Source of the DNA: Sorex araneus
Taxonomy: Eukaryota; Chordata; Mammalia; Eulipotyphla; Soricidae
Length of the DNA: 64,000 nt
Direction of reading: 5' to 3'
NCBI RefSeq assembly: GCF_027595985.1
Contig: NC_073305.1
Location: forward strand, 87,724,626-87,788,625
Position numbers and translations under genes: made by a program. Positions within the stretch are counted from its first letter, which is position 1; every line of letters starts with the position of its first letter. Below, piece after piece: positions 44,016 to 53,950 of the stretch. Below the pieces are notes generated by a model. The model had not been told where the DNA came from, ran no database searches, and was given only the letters and a program-made list of their open reading frames with translations.

Positions 44016-44392
44016 TAAATTAAAAAGTCACGGGAAAAGCTGCATGCTGGGCCTTGCACAGGGCAGTGATGAGAAGAGAAAGGGCTTCTAGGGAGAGAGA
44101 AATAAGCAAGGGCACCACATTGACATTAATCCTGGACCCCTTCGCAGGGCGGCAAGAACAAACTACAGCGCGGGCAAAGGCGGATGATGAACAGAAAAGG
44201 GGATTTCAACAGAAGGGTGTGGAGTCCTGATTATGAGAGGCCTTGGGAAATCAGGCAAATTATTTCAGACTTGAGATAAGAGAATGGAGAGGAAGGAAAG
44301 GTTGTAAAGCTGGGAGAGAGGCGGGCAGTGAGGCTTGGGAAAGATCCACAAGGCCAAAGAGAGGGAAAGGGGCGGGTGTTAAGGACCTGCTC

Positions 44393-44600
44393 AGGGGCCA
44401 GATAGGACAGCCGTGAGGGCCTTTGTCTTGCATGCGGCTGACCTGGGTTCAGTCCCCAGCATCCCATACGGTCCCCCAAGCAACCCCCAAGCACCACCAG
44501 GAGTATTTTCTGATTTCAGAGCCAGGAATAACCCCTGAGCATCGCTGAGTGTGACCCCCCCCCCCAAAAAAAAACCACCCAAAAAAACAAAAAAAAAACC
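44393..44600 (+). repeat. SINE form A
   Basis: GGGGCCAGATAGGACAGCCG to GAGTGTGACCCCCCCCCCC and A-rich tail; CAAGCA..CCCAAGCACCACC shows a short internal duplication. Confidence 0.9.
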
Positions 44601-44745
44601 CAAAACACAAAGGACCTGCTCAGTCAGTCAGCTATCATGCAGGGAGGGGGTGGGTTGGGGGCAGGAGTGGAGAGGCTGGCTGGTGTGAGGGTGGGGGGTG
44701 CTCCAGACTAGAAGGTGGAGAGAGGGCTCTAGGGATACCACATTC

Positions 44746-44895
44746 TAGGGCTGAAGAGACAGAACAGGCCTGTGGCCAATTCCATTTAAATCCCTGACAC
44801 CACAGAGTTCCCTGAGCACCTCCTTGATGACCCCTGAGCACAGAGCCAGGAGTAACCCCTGAGCATTTCCAGGTATGGCCCCAAAACACTCCCTC
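44746..44895 (+). repeat. SINE form A (old, B-box deleted)
   Basis: TAGGGCTGAAGAGACAGAAC; GAGCACAGAGCCAGGAGTAA; GGTATGGCCCCAAAACAC. Confidence 0.75.
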
Positions 44896-45054
44896 CCAGG
44901 CCCCCATATAAAGAATTCACATTCCAAAGGTCTGAATAGCACTGATATGAAGGATGAAGGTAAAGAAGGAAAAGATAGTCAAAATTATTCCAAAATTTCA
45001 GAACCGATAGGACTTTTGTTACTAAAAATCTCAAAAAGAAAAAAAAAAATTAGT

Positions 45055-45240
45055 GGGCCGGAGCGATAGCACAGTAGGTAGGGGATTTTTGCATGTGGCT
45101 GACCTGGTTCCATCCCCAGCATACTGTATGTTCCCTCAGCACCGCCAGGAGTAATTCTGAGTGTCCTGAGTGCAGAGCCAGGAGTAACCCCTGAGCATCG
45201 CTGGGTGTGACCCCCAAAAGTCAAAAATAAATAAATTAAA
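45055..45240 (+). repeat. SINE form A
   Basis: GGGCCGGAGCGATAGCACAG to GGGTGTGACCCCCAAAAG, with a short TCCTGAGTG duplication. Confidence 0.92.
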
Positions 45241-46549
45241 AAAATTAATTTAAAAAAGAATGAAAGTATAACAAGAACTTGGGTGAGGTTTAATATCAAT
45301 AAATAACTTCCCACCCCTCACCCCTCCACCTAGAGGCCTATTTATGATCCTGCTAGCTCAGTTATCTAGGTAAAACTGTAGGTAAAAAACTTCAGTGAGA
45401 ACAAGACATTCTTGGCAACTGAATGCTCTTTCTGTGGCAAGGGTGACAGATTTCGCTGTTGTCTCATGGCTCCATCCACCCTCCCATAGGCTCCGTCCAT
45501 CATCTAAAACTACAAAATTATGAAAGTACGTCAGTGTCATCCATCCTGCCCACACAGAAGACAAGTGAGAGAAACCAAAGAAGTGGTGAGGGCGACTATA
45601 AAGGGCTGTACCTTAAAGAAGAGCTGTAGGAGATATCACTTTCAAATTAAAAAAAAAAAATCCCAGCACTATCTTCTCTCCACACCCACAAATTACTGGT
45701 CCTCAGGATGACAGGAAAGCAGGAAAGGCTCCTTGAGAAAATTGCTGCGCTTTGTTCAGAAACTATTTCAAATGTGCATATTTCCGCATACATTAGCTCC
45801 CAGCACAGTTAGCATATGGTGGGGACACAAATTCTTCTTAATCATTTATATGTTGACTACACAAAATTCGGGGCTCATTTAAATTTTATATTCAGCAGGA
45901 GCACAATTCACCATTGGGCACCTCCAGGAAAAACCCACTCACAGGAAAATGTGAAAAATGAAAACTGTCGCTCTCCAACTTCTCTTGCTACCAGCCAATG
46001 CCCCTTCGTGGAGCTCTAGCCCCCCTCCGCCCATACAAACTCCCGGTGGCATTTCTTCCAGCACAGTTCAGGGCAGGGAATAACACGCTCATCTGCAGAA
46101 TGATGCATCCAATTACTTTTTTAATCCTGAAAAGTAACAGCCTCCCGCGACAGTCGCAAAGTTTCCAGGTGCATTTTCACAAAGGAAAACGGTTGGTTCT
46201 GGAAAAATCCCGCATCCTTCCACCTAGCCTTTACTCGGTTTTAGGAGGAAGAAGAAGAAGAAAAAAAAAAACCCCACGGGTAAAAAAGAAAAAATGGTTG
46301 CACCGATTGGGTGCGGATTTTGACTGGAGACCCCGTGTGGGACAGCCCAAGGCCTAGTCGGAAACATTCCCGGAGCAGAGCCCACCCCCTCCGACTCCGA
46401 CAGGCTCCGCATCGGGCGAGACTTAGTCTCCCCCCACCCTCTCTAAGGCGCCAAGGCAAACACCCATCAAAAGCGTCCAGACTCGGCGGACCCAGAGTTC
46501 TCCAGCCTACGGGGAGGCATCCACATGACCAAGGAGGAGAGAAACTAAA
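45241..46549. other. SINE-free stretch leading to the CILK1 island
   Basis: About 1.3 kb of intron 1 or promoter-flank DNA with no recognised repeat; GC content rises from about 46300. Confidence 0.45.
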
Positions 46550-47250
46550 TCCCATTAGCGACTCCCCCCCAATCCCCCCGTGGCACCACCCCCCAGCCCC
46601 TCGCGGGGCCCGCCGGACCTGGGGGGGGGTCCCTGCGCAGCGCCGGCCCGTCCCCCCCCACCCCCGAGTGACCAGTGCCCGCCAGTCGCCCCCCCACCCC
46701 CCGATCCCCGACCCCACTTACTGGCGCTGCGAATCCAGGCGGGGGCCCGCCTTGCGGTGAGCGGCGCTCTCGGCGACAGGGCGCCGCGGCCGGCTCAGGC
46801 GCTGGGGACCCGGCGAGCCGCGCTGGCAGCGGCCGAGGGCTCGGCTGGGGACGCCCGGCAGGTCCGGCCACTCGCTGGGGCCGCGCGGCGCATGGCACAG
46901 CAGCGGGAGTCGGGCCTCGGGCAGGAAAACAAACAAAAGGCAGGGAGGCTCTGCCGGGCCCGGCGGGCCGCTTTCCCGGGGAAAAGTTACCCTGCAGCTC
47001 CCCTCGGTGGCCCTGCGCGTCCCTGCACCGCGTCGGGGCCGCCGCAGGGCGCGCCGGCTTCGGCCCGCCCGACCGCGCAGAGCACCCGAGGCCGCCCAGG
47101 ACCACCCAGGCGACGCCAGCGCCCGCCGCGGCGTCTCCTTACCGAGGAGCGGGCCGGGGGGCACCAGATACCGAGGTCTGGACTTGGAGGCCGTGGTGCA
47201 GGCAACGCCCGGAGAAGGTTTTTCGTTCTAGGTAATCCAAGTGAAACATT
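46550..47250 (-). promoter_or_regulatory. CpG island, probable CILK1 promoter
   Basis: About 700 bp of very GC-rich, CpG-dense sequence without SINEs, sharply different from the AT-rich flanks. There is no obvious TATA box. The only strong splice donor noticed is on the minus strand (46721), which argues for leftward transcription into CILK1. Long open frames here on both strands reflect lack of stop codons in GC-rich DNA. Confidence 0.7.
46722..46950 (-). other. CILK1: Candidate CILK1 non-coding exon 1
   Basis: In the CpG island upstream of the coding exons, the minus strand reads CGCAGCGCCA|GTAAGTGGGG, a perfect U1-type donor at 46721-46720. A transcript starting in the island and using this donor would splice about 22 kb to exon 2 at 24.6 kb. 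The position fits the known gene structure, a 5' untranslated exon near FBXO9. The transcription start is not determined from sequence, so the right boundary is only indicative. Confidence 0.5.
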
Positions 47251-47259
47251 TCCCAATTG

Positions 47260-47734
47260 GAAAAAAAAAGTAAACTGAGGTTGGTTGCATGCATGAGAGG
47301 CGGGGGGTGGGGGGGAGTCAAATGAACGCCACTGAAGTGCACACTGAGAGATGATCAGGTGGGGAGTAAGTTATAATATTTCAGCACAGTAAAAATATGT
47401 CCAAGCACAACGGCTGCCTTCTCGTCTTCATACGAACGCCAGGCGTTCTATGGTGAGCACCCTTCGTTAAGATGGGCTAGGTATCCAGATGGCCAAGAGA
47501 CAGGAAAGGCTGTACGCGTTCGCCTGTGCCATAAATTATGTTACAGACATAGCCTTAAAGCATCCATCTGAGCACTGGCTCTAAAGTCTTGTAAAAAAAT
47601 GCCTTTTTTTTTTTTTTTAAATGTACACAATTGCCCTGAGCCCGTGATTTCAGACTTTAGCTGGAGGCATTAGGAGTCATCCGCAGGACTTGTTTTAAAA
47701 AGGATACCTGGCTTTGTCATAGATTTTGTTTGCT
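47260..47734. other. Intergenic spacer, unique part beside the CILK1 island
   Basis: Unique sequence between the CILK1 island and the first SINE pair of the spacer. A G-rich run (GGCGGGGGGTGGGGG) lies near 47300 and a T run near 47606. No gene or named element is recognised. Confidence 0.45.
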
Positions 47735-47880
47735 TTGGTTTGCAGCCACACCCAGCGGTGCTCAGAGCTCTGCATTCAGAGATCACTCCAGACTGGCTCT
47801 TATGGGAGGTTTTGGGGGGCGGGTGGGGGGGGGAGTTTAAGGCGGTGCCGGATCTCACCTGGATCCATCGCTGGCAAGGC
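47735..47880 (-). repeat. SINE form A fragment
   Basis: Degenerate antisense SINE 3' part (AGCCACACCCAGCGGTGCTCAGAGCTCTGC) with a G-rich run replacing the middle; it abuts a second SINE. Confidence 0.6.
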
Positions 47881-47885
47881 AATAG

Positions 47886-48117
47886 CCCTGTCATCCCATT
47901 GTTCATCGATTTGCTTACGTGCACCAGTAACGTCTCCATTTGAGACGTTACTGTTTTTGGCATATCGAATACACCAGGGTAGCTTGCCAAGCTCTGTCGT
48001 GCAGGCAGGATACTCTCGGTAGCTTGCTTGGCTCTCCGAGAGGGACAGAGGAATCAAACCCAGGTCAGCCCTGTGCAAGGCATATGTCCTACCTGCTGTG
48101 CTATTGCTCCAGTCTAG
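47886..48117 (-). repeat. SINE form B
   Basis: Antisense copy from CCCTGTCATCCCATTGTTC through GCTATTGCTCCAGTC. This is the last SINE before the SINE-free spacer leading to the FBXO9 island. Confidence 0.9.
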
Positions 48118-49640
48118 ATTTCTGATTCTGTTGCTACTCTGAAGCAGTTGTCCCAAGCAATGCAATTTTAGTTAAACTAGTCACCCACCAACACTTTGCA
48201 GATCCTTCTCCAAGGTTACAGTTCCCAGCTCGTCACAGTATGAATTTTCTCTCATTTTCTTTTAATTATTTCTGAATTAAAGAAGTGAAAGTGCGGTTTT
48301 TTTTTTCTTTCTTAAAAGAATCTATACCAAAAGCCCAAAGGCCTTTCCCTGGTCATGCCTGTTGAGGGGGGAAAAAAAAAGAGAGAAGGAATATAAGCCT
48401 GTCAAACTTTCCCAAATGGGAAAGTGTCATCTGGACATTTGGCAAATGAATGGCACTTTTACCATTCTGTTTACACATATCACACCTAAACCAGCTCTGA
48501 AACAAAAAGCCATTATTAATGAAGGGATGGAGGGGGCAGGGCATGAAGCTCTGAGTAGCATAATATATCATATGCTACTCTGGGAAAAGTGATTTAGGTA
48601 TCAAAATCATCAGCTTTATTATTAAGCGGATGTCCAGACCAAGTCTACCAAGCAAAGAAAGAAATTACTTTTAAAAAACACCTAATGAGCAAGCAAATGG
48701 TTCAGGTCAGTAGTCCGAGCCTTGGGATAATTATAACATTGCAAATAGAATATGATGCAATAGTATAACCCTGTAAAGAGAACCAGTGTGGCTACTGATC
48801 TAAAATAGCAAATTAGTTGCTATAAAACATAACTGTTTTATTGAAATAGCTGCTCAATTTACCCTTACAAAAGCTAATTAATATTTTACTATGCTTTATT
48901 GCTTTTTGCTAGAATAATGAACATCATCTGAGCTAATTGACCTTGATATCTTAAATTAGCATTCAACTTAGGTTAACAAAATTGAGCAGATCTGAAAATA
49001 TTTAAGTACACCATTATTTGTTTTCTAATTCAATGAGTCACTTTTATCATTTCATTGTATACTAAACCTTAATCTTTTCCTCTAATTTAAAATTTAAAAA
49101 TCAAATTTTATAGGGGTCATTGAGAAGAAAAATCACTCTTAATAGATTGGCCCTAAAGTTTCCTTTAAAAACTTACTTTTTCTTTTTTTTTTTACCGTTC
49201 TTAAATATTAGGACACTTATTAACTAAGCTGCTGAATTAGGGACAAACCAAAAAAATCCATCAAAGGGCAGATTTTAATATCAAAAGAAAAGATTTGGGC
49301 TTCCTTATTGTAGTTCACCATTCTCCCCCTTCTCTTTCTTCTGTGTTTTCTGCCAAAGACGTACTACATTTCTAGAGTCCCAGAAAGAAAAAAAAAAAAA
49401 CGGTTTCAGTTCTGGGAACTTGTTGAAAGTAGAGCATGGAACTCATAAGTAATAAACATCCTAGACATCTAGAAAAGACTTTAGAAACACCATAAATGTT
49501 TATTAAATAGACCATAATATATTCATTGTGTGGGTGTTTGATTTCATAGAACATGCAAAGCTCCATGCAAAGCTCCATCTTTTGAACGACTCCAAACTGC
49601 CAGTAACTGAGAGGTCATTCGATCCGGGAGGAATCAGGGG
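48118..49640. other. SINE-free AT-rich spacer between CILK1 and FBXO9
   Basis: About 1.5 kb with no recognisable retroelement in a region that otherwise has about one SINE per kb. The core at 48720-49100 is AT-rich with TAATTA-type words (CTAATTAATATTTTACTATG, GAGCTAATTGACC) typical of homeodomain-bound or conserved non-coding DNA. No exon is recognised. Retention without insertions suggests constraint, but this is inference. Confidence 0.4.
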
Positions 49641-49711
49641 GTTGGGCTTTAAGAGGTTGGGCTTTAAGAGGCTCTGGTCTGAAGTTCCGGCATTCAGCGC
49701 AGACCGAGCGG

Positions 49712-49731
49712 ACTACAAACCCCAGAGTGCC
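49712..49731 (+). promoter_or_regulatory. ZNF143/SBS-like site
   Basis: ACTACAAACCCCAGAGTGCC resembles the ZNF143/Staf consensus (ACTACAA, then C-rich CCCA, then TGC). The core ACTACAA and CCCAG are intact; the ATGC end is changed to GTGC. Confidence 0.55.
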
Positions 49732-49796
49732 TCGCGGTCGCCGGCCCGCAAAACTCCGGTTTCAAGAACTTGGTGCGGCCGCGTCCTGCCCCACCT

Positions 49797-49816
49797 TGCA
49801 TGATGGGACTTGTAGT
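49797..49816 (-). promoter_or_regulatory. ZNF143/SBS site
   Basis: The minus strand reads ACTACAAGTCCCATCATGCA, matching the ACTACAAnTCCCAnnATGC consensus fully. It points away from the site at 49712, giving an inverted pair about 65 bp apart. Confidence 0.7.
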
Positions 49817-50062
49817 GCGACCGTCTGCTCCGCGCGAGTCGTCGTGGCTAGCACCTACAACTGCCCCGCCGCTGTCTCGAGCATCTTTCCGCCCTCTGGC
49901 GGACCCGTTCTTTCGAAACGTTTATTTGTTGTAACAGCGTCTGGGCTGTGGCGAAGTTTCACCGTTACCCCCCGCATTCGTGGCGCGCGACTTTAGCCGT
50001 GCACCGACGGTCCCGACTGCCAAATTCCAGGCGCTCTAAGGTCCCCACCCTCCATGAGAAAC

Positions 50063-50064
<2 letters not shown>

Positions 50065-50096
<32 letters not shown>
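50065..50096 (+). repeat. (ATT)n microsatellite in FBXO9 promoter
   Basis: About ten ATT units, an AT-rich island in otherwise GC-rich promoter DNA, roughly 150 bp before the CGG repeat. Confidence 0.9.
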
Positions 50097-50242
50097 TTCA
50101 AGTATAGGAGTGCGCACTATGGAGCCTGAGTTGGGCGTGTCGCCAACTGGCGGCTGGGCCTCGCGCCCTTGGGTTCTCTCTGCCCTCGCGCCCCGTCGGC
50201 GGCGGCGCTGGCACCGCCACCAGCCGGCGGGCGACGCGGCAC

Positions 50243-50254
50243 TGCGCGTGCGCG
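50243..50254 (-). promoter_or_regulatory. NRF1-like site
   Basis: The minus strand reads CGCGCACGCGCA, an exact fit to the palindromic NRF1 consensus YGCGCAYGCGCR. Located upstream of the probable FBXO9 start. Confidence 0.6.
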
Positions 50255-50260
50255 GACCAG

Positions 50261-50310
50261 GCAGCAGCGGCGGCGGCGGCGGCGGCGGCAGCAGCGGCGG
50301 CGGCGGCGCA
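50261..50310 (+). repeat. CGG/CAG trinucleotide repeat at FBXO9 start
   Basis: Two CGG runs interrupted by CAG units. It lies in promoter or 5' UTR sequence; whether it is transcribed depends on the exact start. Confidence 0.85.
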
Positions 50311-50461
50311 GGTTACCGCAGCCCACGGGCCCGCTGTGCTGCGACGTCTGGGCTCTGGGGCAGGGCCCTTGGCGGCTATTGGTGGAGTTGTCGGCCTCGG
50401 CTGGCGGCGGGCGCGTCTCCGCTGCGCCGGTACTCGCCCCGACCCGGCCCCCTGGCCCGCG

Positions 50462-50472
50462 AACATGGCTGC
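50462..50472 (+). promoter_or_regulatory. YY1-like element, probable start-proximal site
   Basis: AACATGGCTGC fits the AAnATGGCnGC YY1 consensus on the plus strand. Such sites commonly sit just downstream of the start in TATA-less promoters, so the FBXO9 start is probably a little upstream, around 50440-50460. Confidence 0.5.
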
Positions 50473-50536
50473 CGTGCGTCGGGCCCGCAGTCACCGCCGC
50501 TGCCTGGTGCGCTTCTCCGACCGAGAACTCTGCTGA
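50465..50536 (+). CDS. Possible upstream ORF in FBXO9 5' UTR (23 codons)
   Basis: An ATG in strong context (AACATGG) opens a 23-codon frame, MAAVRRARSHRR and on to RELC, ended by TGA at 50534-50536. That is 89 bases before the FBXO9 ATG. If the mRNA starts upstream of 50465 this would be a non-overlapping uORF able to modulate FBXO9 translation. The ATG is also the centre of the YY1-like motif, so it could be a promoter site and not be translated. No family is recognised. Confidence 0.3.
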   Translation: MAAVRRARSHRRCLVRFSDRELC

Positions 50537-50625
50537 GCCCGGCACGCAGAGCGGCACGCAGGCAGGAGTAGGCGACACCCGCACACCGGCTCGGGGCTGG
50601 GCAGCGCACGGGGCAGCCCGCCAGC

Positions 50626-50628
50626 ATG
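50626..50628 (+). CDS. FBXO9: FBXO9 exon 1 coding part (initiator ATG)
   Basis: Exon 1 is almost entirely 5' UTR. Its last three bases are the initiator codon in CCAGCATG|GTAACC, with the donor at 50629. Exon 2 opens directly with GCA GAA GCT, giving [11 protein letters not shown] as in the mammalian protein. The split is phase 0 immediately after the start codon. The donor GTAACC is canonical GT but not optimal at +5. A G run of 13 lies about 15 bases inside the intron. Confidence 0.88.
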
Positions 50629-51330
50629 GTAACCTGGGCATGGTTGCGGGGGGGGGGGGGTCGCTAGCTGGAGACGGTGGGGGGCCAGGGACCCGTGAGA
50701 GATGGGGCTGCGGCGGTGCCAGGAGGGGCCAGGTCAGGTGTGTGGGGGGGAAGGAGCCGTTTTGCACCCCCCCATTATGCAGCCGGGATGGAGAGGGATG
50801 GATAGGGGCTGGCGGGTGGGGACCGCTCCCACTGCGCCCTGGGGTTCGGTCCTGCCACCCCCCACCCACAGCCCAGCCCGCTCGGGTGGTCAGTTGCAAA
50901 CACATTTCCGGGAGCCTGTTGGGGAAGGGCCGGCTGGTGACCCCAGAACCCCCCTTCCCCTTCCATGGTCTGCTTTCCGAGGACCGCGCCCCATCTTGCC
51001 CCTCTTGGGATCCTGTCCCGCAGGCTCTGAGCGTGGAGGGGGGCGCGCGCGCTGCGGAGAAATTGGGGAGGCGAGCGCGGCGGGGAGGGGGGAGCAGGGG
51101 GAGCCTTAGGAAGCCGACGACGCACTTGTGGATTGCGCCCCAGCTGGAAGTCCTCGCCTCCCGAGGGGCCGCTGACTGCGAGGAGGCCCAGGTTTCTGGC
51201 ACACCTGCCCCTGGGCGTCAGAGGAGCCTGCTTGGCAGGCCGCTCCGCTCAGCTCGACCCGCTGGGCCGCACTCCACCGCAGCGTCAGTGCCAGGCGGAT
51301 GGGGAGCCCCGGCGCATCTCGTTTAACAGC

Positions 51331-51659
51331 TGACAGCGCCTGTGCTGGCAGAAGTGGTTTGCCCAGCACAGCCCGTTCACTAACTTCTACGGATTTGTCC
51401 TCGGAGACAAAAAGTAGGGTTGAAGGAGTCCCGGGTGAAAGGACCAAACCAGTGAGGACCTAGTAGACATGCACACATGTATGAATACATGGGGAAATAA
51501 TTTTTTTTTTAAGTCAGGGAAAAGCTTTCACCATATGTCCAGCCTCATGACGTTTTATAATCCAATCTATGTTTGGGAGCCATTTTTTTAGTTACCAGAT
51601 TGGCATAATGCTAGAACTTTGTACGATATTGTTTAACTAAATTTCTTAAAATGATGCTT

Positions 51660-51660
<1 letters not shown>
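51331..51660. other. FBXO9 intron 1 next to the island
   Basis: No recognised element. Confidence 0.4.
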
Positions 51661-51708
<48 letters not shown>

Positions 51709-51925
51709 CGTTGATCATCGAATTTCTCCAGTGGTCTCGAAACGTCTTATTCGTCCTAGCCCTGAGATTTTAGAAGCCTCTCTTTACTTGTCCTTCCCAC
51801 ATTGGAGGCTCTTTCAGGGTCAGGGGAATGAGACCCAGCCTTGTTACTGGTTTTGGCATATGAATGCGCCATGGGGAGTTTTTGAGGCTCTCCCATGGAG
51901 GCAGGAAGCTCTCCAGTAGCTAGCC
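51661..51925 (-). repeat. SINE long form C, with (TCA)n tail
   Basis: (TCA)n at 51661-51707, then CCCGTTGATCATCGAATTTC, TCGTCCTAGCCCTGAGATTT, AGGGTCAGGGGAATGAGACC, and ends near CAGTAGCTAGCC. 5'-truncated relative to the copy at 12.8-13.5 kb but with the same tail type. Confidence 0.85.
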
Positions 51926-52166
51926 TTTAATCACGCAAAAGACCTCAGAGGTCACTAAAGCCACCATTCTATAGATGGACACGCCTTGAATACATAGCAG
52001 GTGGTGTATTTGGTCCAAAGGTTGTAAAGATGACAGCTAATGACCATGTTCCCGGTGCACAGACTATGGCAAAGAGAAAAAATTAATCTCAATAGAAGTC
52101 TGAAAATGCGATGGTGAATATGTCCTATGGGCACACAAGATGTTTCATTCTGGTATAATCCTGGAA

Positions 52167-52356
52167 TCTTTTTTTCTTTTTTTTCTTGTTTTTCTTTTTG
52201 AGTCAACCTGGCAATGCTCAGGGGTCTACTCCTGGCTCTGCACTCAGGAATTACTCCTGGCAGTGCATGGGGGACCATATGGGATGCTGGGGATTAAACC
52301 AGGCCGACTGCATACAAGGCAAACGCCCTACCCACTGTGCTATTGCTCCAGCCCTC
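52167..52356 (-). repeat. SINE form A
   Basis: TTTTTGAGTCAACCTGGCAATG to GCTATTGCTCCAGCCC. Confidence 0.93.
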
Positions 52357-53563
52357 AATCCAGGAGTCTTGGAGGGTGAGAAATAGCAAGGGAGGAGGAA
52401 AGCTGTTGCTGATGGAGAGAGCAAGGAGCATATAATTCTGAATGGGAGGGAACCTGGGAAGCTCTTGAAGTCAGTCTGATTTGAGGCAAGAGTTTAGGAG
52501 GCCAGATTATTGAAAGGCTACCCCCAGGGAATTCAGTTTCTCTTCCATTAACTGTGCTTAGATTTACAGCACTAAAGCACTTTGAGAAGAAAGAGACTTC
52601 TCAGTGTAATTTCAAATTCAAGTCCTTCATTATGTATTTACCTTCGAAAAGCTCCCAATTTAAAATAGATGCAAATATATGCATGTGTGTGACTGTGCCG
52701 AAATTTCAGTTTTCTCAAAATTCATCCAGAATTATGGCCTTTCTCAAGTATTTTTCATTGATTTTGCCTTTCGCAGTGTGCCAAGCACTTTATTTTATAT
52801 TAACTAGTTGAAGCCTTGAAGGTACTTATGCTTTGAGTCTGGTTGCCAGAGATAAGAGAGAAAGCGCGGCTTATTTATGTTGTCCTCTAAAGTTCCCCAG
52901 GTATATCTGATGTATTAAAAATGTGTGGTTTATATAAGCATTTTTGCCCTGGGAACAAGTTACAGCTTACAGCCAGTATTTGCAGTTAATAAAACTTGCC
53001 ATCTTTGAAGTGAATAAAATTAAATAACATTTATTTTTATTTCTAACCTTTAAGGTCATTTCCTGGATTTTCCACATTTCTGTATAAGACTGCGCACATT
53101 ACATTATTGAGCAAGTCTCATTTGCTAACATGTCTATTAGCTAATAAATGCTATTGAGACCACATTTTATTTTCTCTAGAAGGTGAAATTCAGTTTAGCA
53201 AATGCTTATTGAAAGTAAAGAATAAAATGAAGGAATCTGGCCTGAAATGTCTGTTCAGCCTCAAGCCACTCAGTAATCCCATCTAGCTTTATTCTATTTA
53301 AGTCAATGCAATATATTAAAATTTTAATTCATAAAATAGAAAGGGCTCTTTATAAAAACATTCAGTATTACATGTTGTTGATTAATGAGCTTTCCTAGTC
53401 CAATATAGCCATTGTGTAAAGAAGGACTTTATATGACCTATGTACATTGACCTAATTAAAAAAAAAAGCCAATTGGCTGAACTTTGTACTGAAATTAAAT
53501 GTTATTTTATGATGTCAAACTCTTAATTATCACTTAAATATTTACCAGTGAAGCTACTTATTC
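52357..53563. other. SINE-free AT-rich block in FBXO9 intron 1
   Basis: About 1.2 kb without recognised repeats. Sequence at 52880-53560 is AT-rich with many TAAT and ATTA words. No exon recognised. Candidate conserved non-coding DNA. Confidence 0.4.
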
Positions 53564-53569
53564 TACAGT

Positions 53570-53715
53570 GTTAGAAAGGTATTACCTAAGGACAGTATTG
53601 GAGAGTTTTTGACACTTTTGGTAGTAATGGTACAGTAAGTATGTACATCAAAAGGAGAAACAGTTAACATTATTGTAAACCCTGTTACCACAGTAGTTAA
53701 ACAAAACATATTCAG
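53570..53715 (+). mobile_element. L1 3' tail (old)
   Basis: GACACTTTTGGTAGTAATGG, GTATGTACATCAAAAGG, ATTATTGTAAACCCTGTTACC: the same end as at 27.7 and 37.8 kb. Ends about 150 bp before FBXO9 exon 2. Confidence 0.65.
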
Positions 53716-53863
53716 TTTAACCTGATTGGGATAATCAAATTTGCTGGTGAAGAAGTTAACCATGAGGGAATCTAAGGAATGTTTCACTGGATCAGCAAGT
53801 GAGAAAAACTCTTGCTTACATATTACATATTTGTAATCAGTGTTTGGGTTTTCTCCTCCACAG

Positions 53864-53950
53864 GCAGAAGCTGAGGAAGATTGTCACTCGGATGCTGTCA
53901 GAGCAGGAAATGATGAGGAAAATGAAAGCTCTGCCGAAACAGATCTGCAG
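53864..53950 (+). CDS. FBXO9: FBXO9 exon 2
   Basis: 87 bases, 29 codons (residues 2-30): [18 protein letters not shown], then [11 protein letters not shown]. This is the acidic N-terminus of FBXO9, two or three substitutions away from human by memory. The acceptor is TCTCCTCCACAG|GCAGAA. The 3' boundary is set by the next exon, which must start AQLQ; that places the donor at CTGCAG|GCATGT, a GC donor. Reading through gives a stop about 100 bases on, so the exon does end here. A second AG four bases later in the acceptor (CAGGCAG) would shift the frame and is unlikely. Confidence 0.92.

Larger units (their letters stand above)
49640..51330 (+). promoter_or_regulatory. FBXO9: CpG island and promoter of FBXO9
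   Basis: CpG-dense region starting just upstream of paired ACTACAA motifs, passing through FBXO9 exon 1 and ending in intron 1. It contains ZNF143-like sites at 49712 and 49797, a (ATT)n run at 50065, an NRF1-like site at 50243, a CGG repeat at 50261 and a YY1-like site at 50462. No TATA box is seen near the likely start. The combination is typical of a housekeeping promoter, in keeping with a ubiquitously expressed ubiquitin-ligase gene. Confidence 0.85.

Noticed and set aside
46545-47278. Several open frames of 150-230 codons on both strands in the CILK1 island
   Set aside because: Same GC-rich effect; proline, arginine and glycine-rich composition in all frames and no homology recognised.
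50169-51326. Open frame of 385 codons on the plus strand in the FBXO9 island, with a 361-codon frame opposite
   Set aside because: Both are runs without stops in CpG-rich DNA. They cross the FBXO9 exon 1 donor, overlap each other on opposite strands and show no recognisable domain.
53861-53870. Alternative acceptor for FBXO9 exon 2 at CAGGCAG|AAG
   Set aside because: It would remove four bases and shift the frame; the upstream AG gives the known protein.
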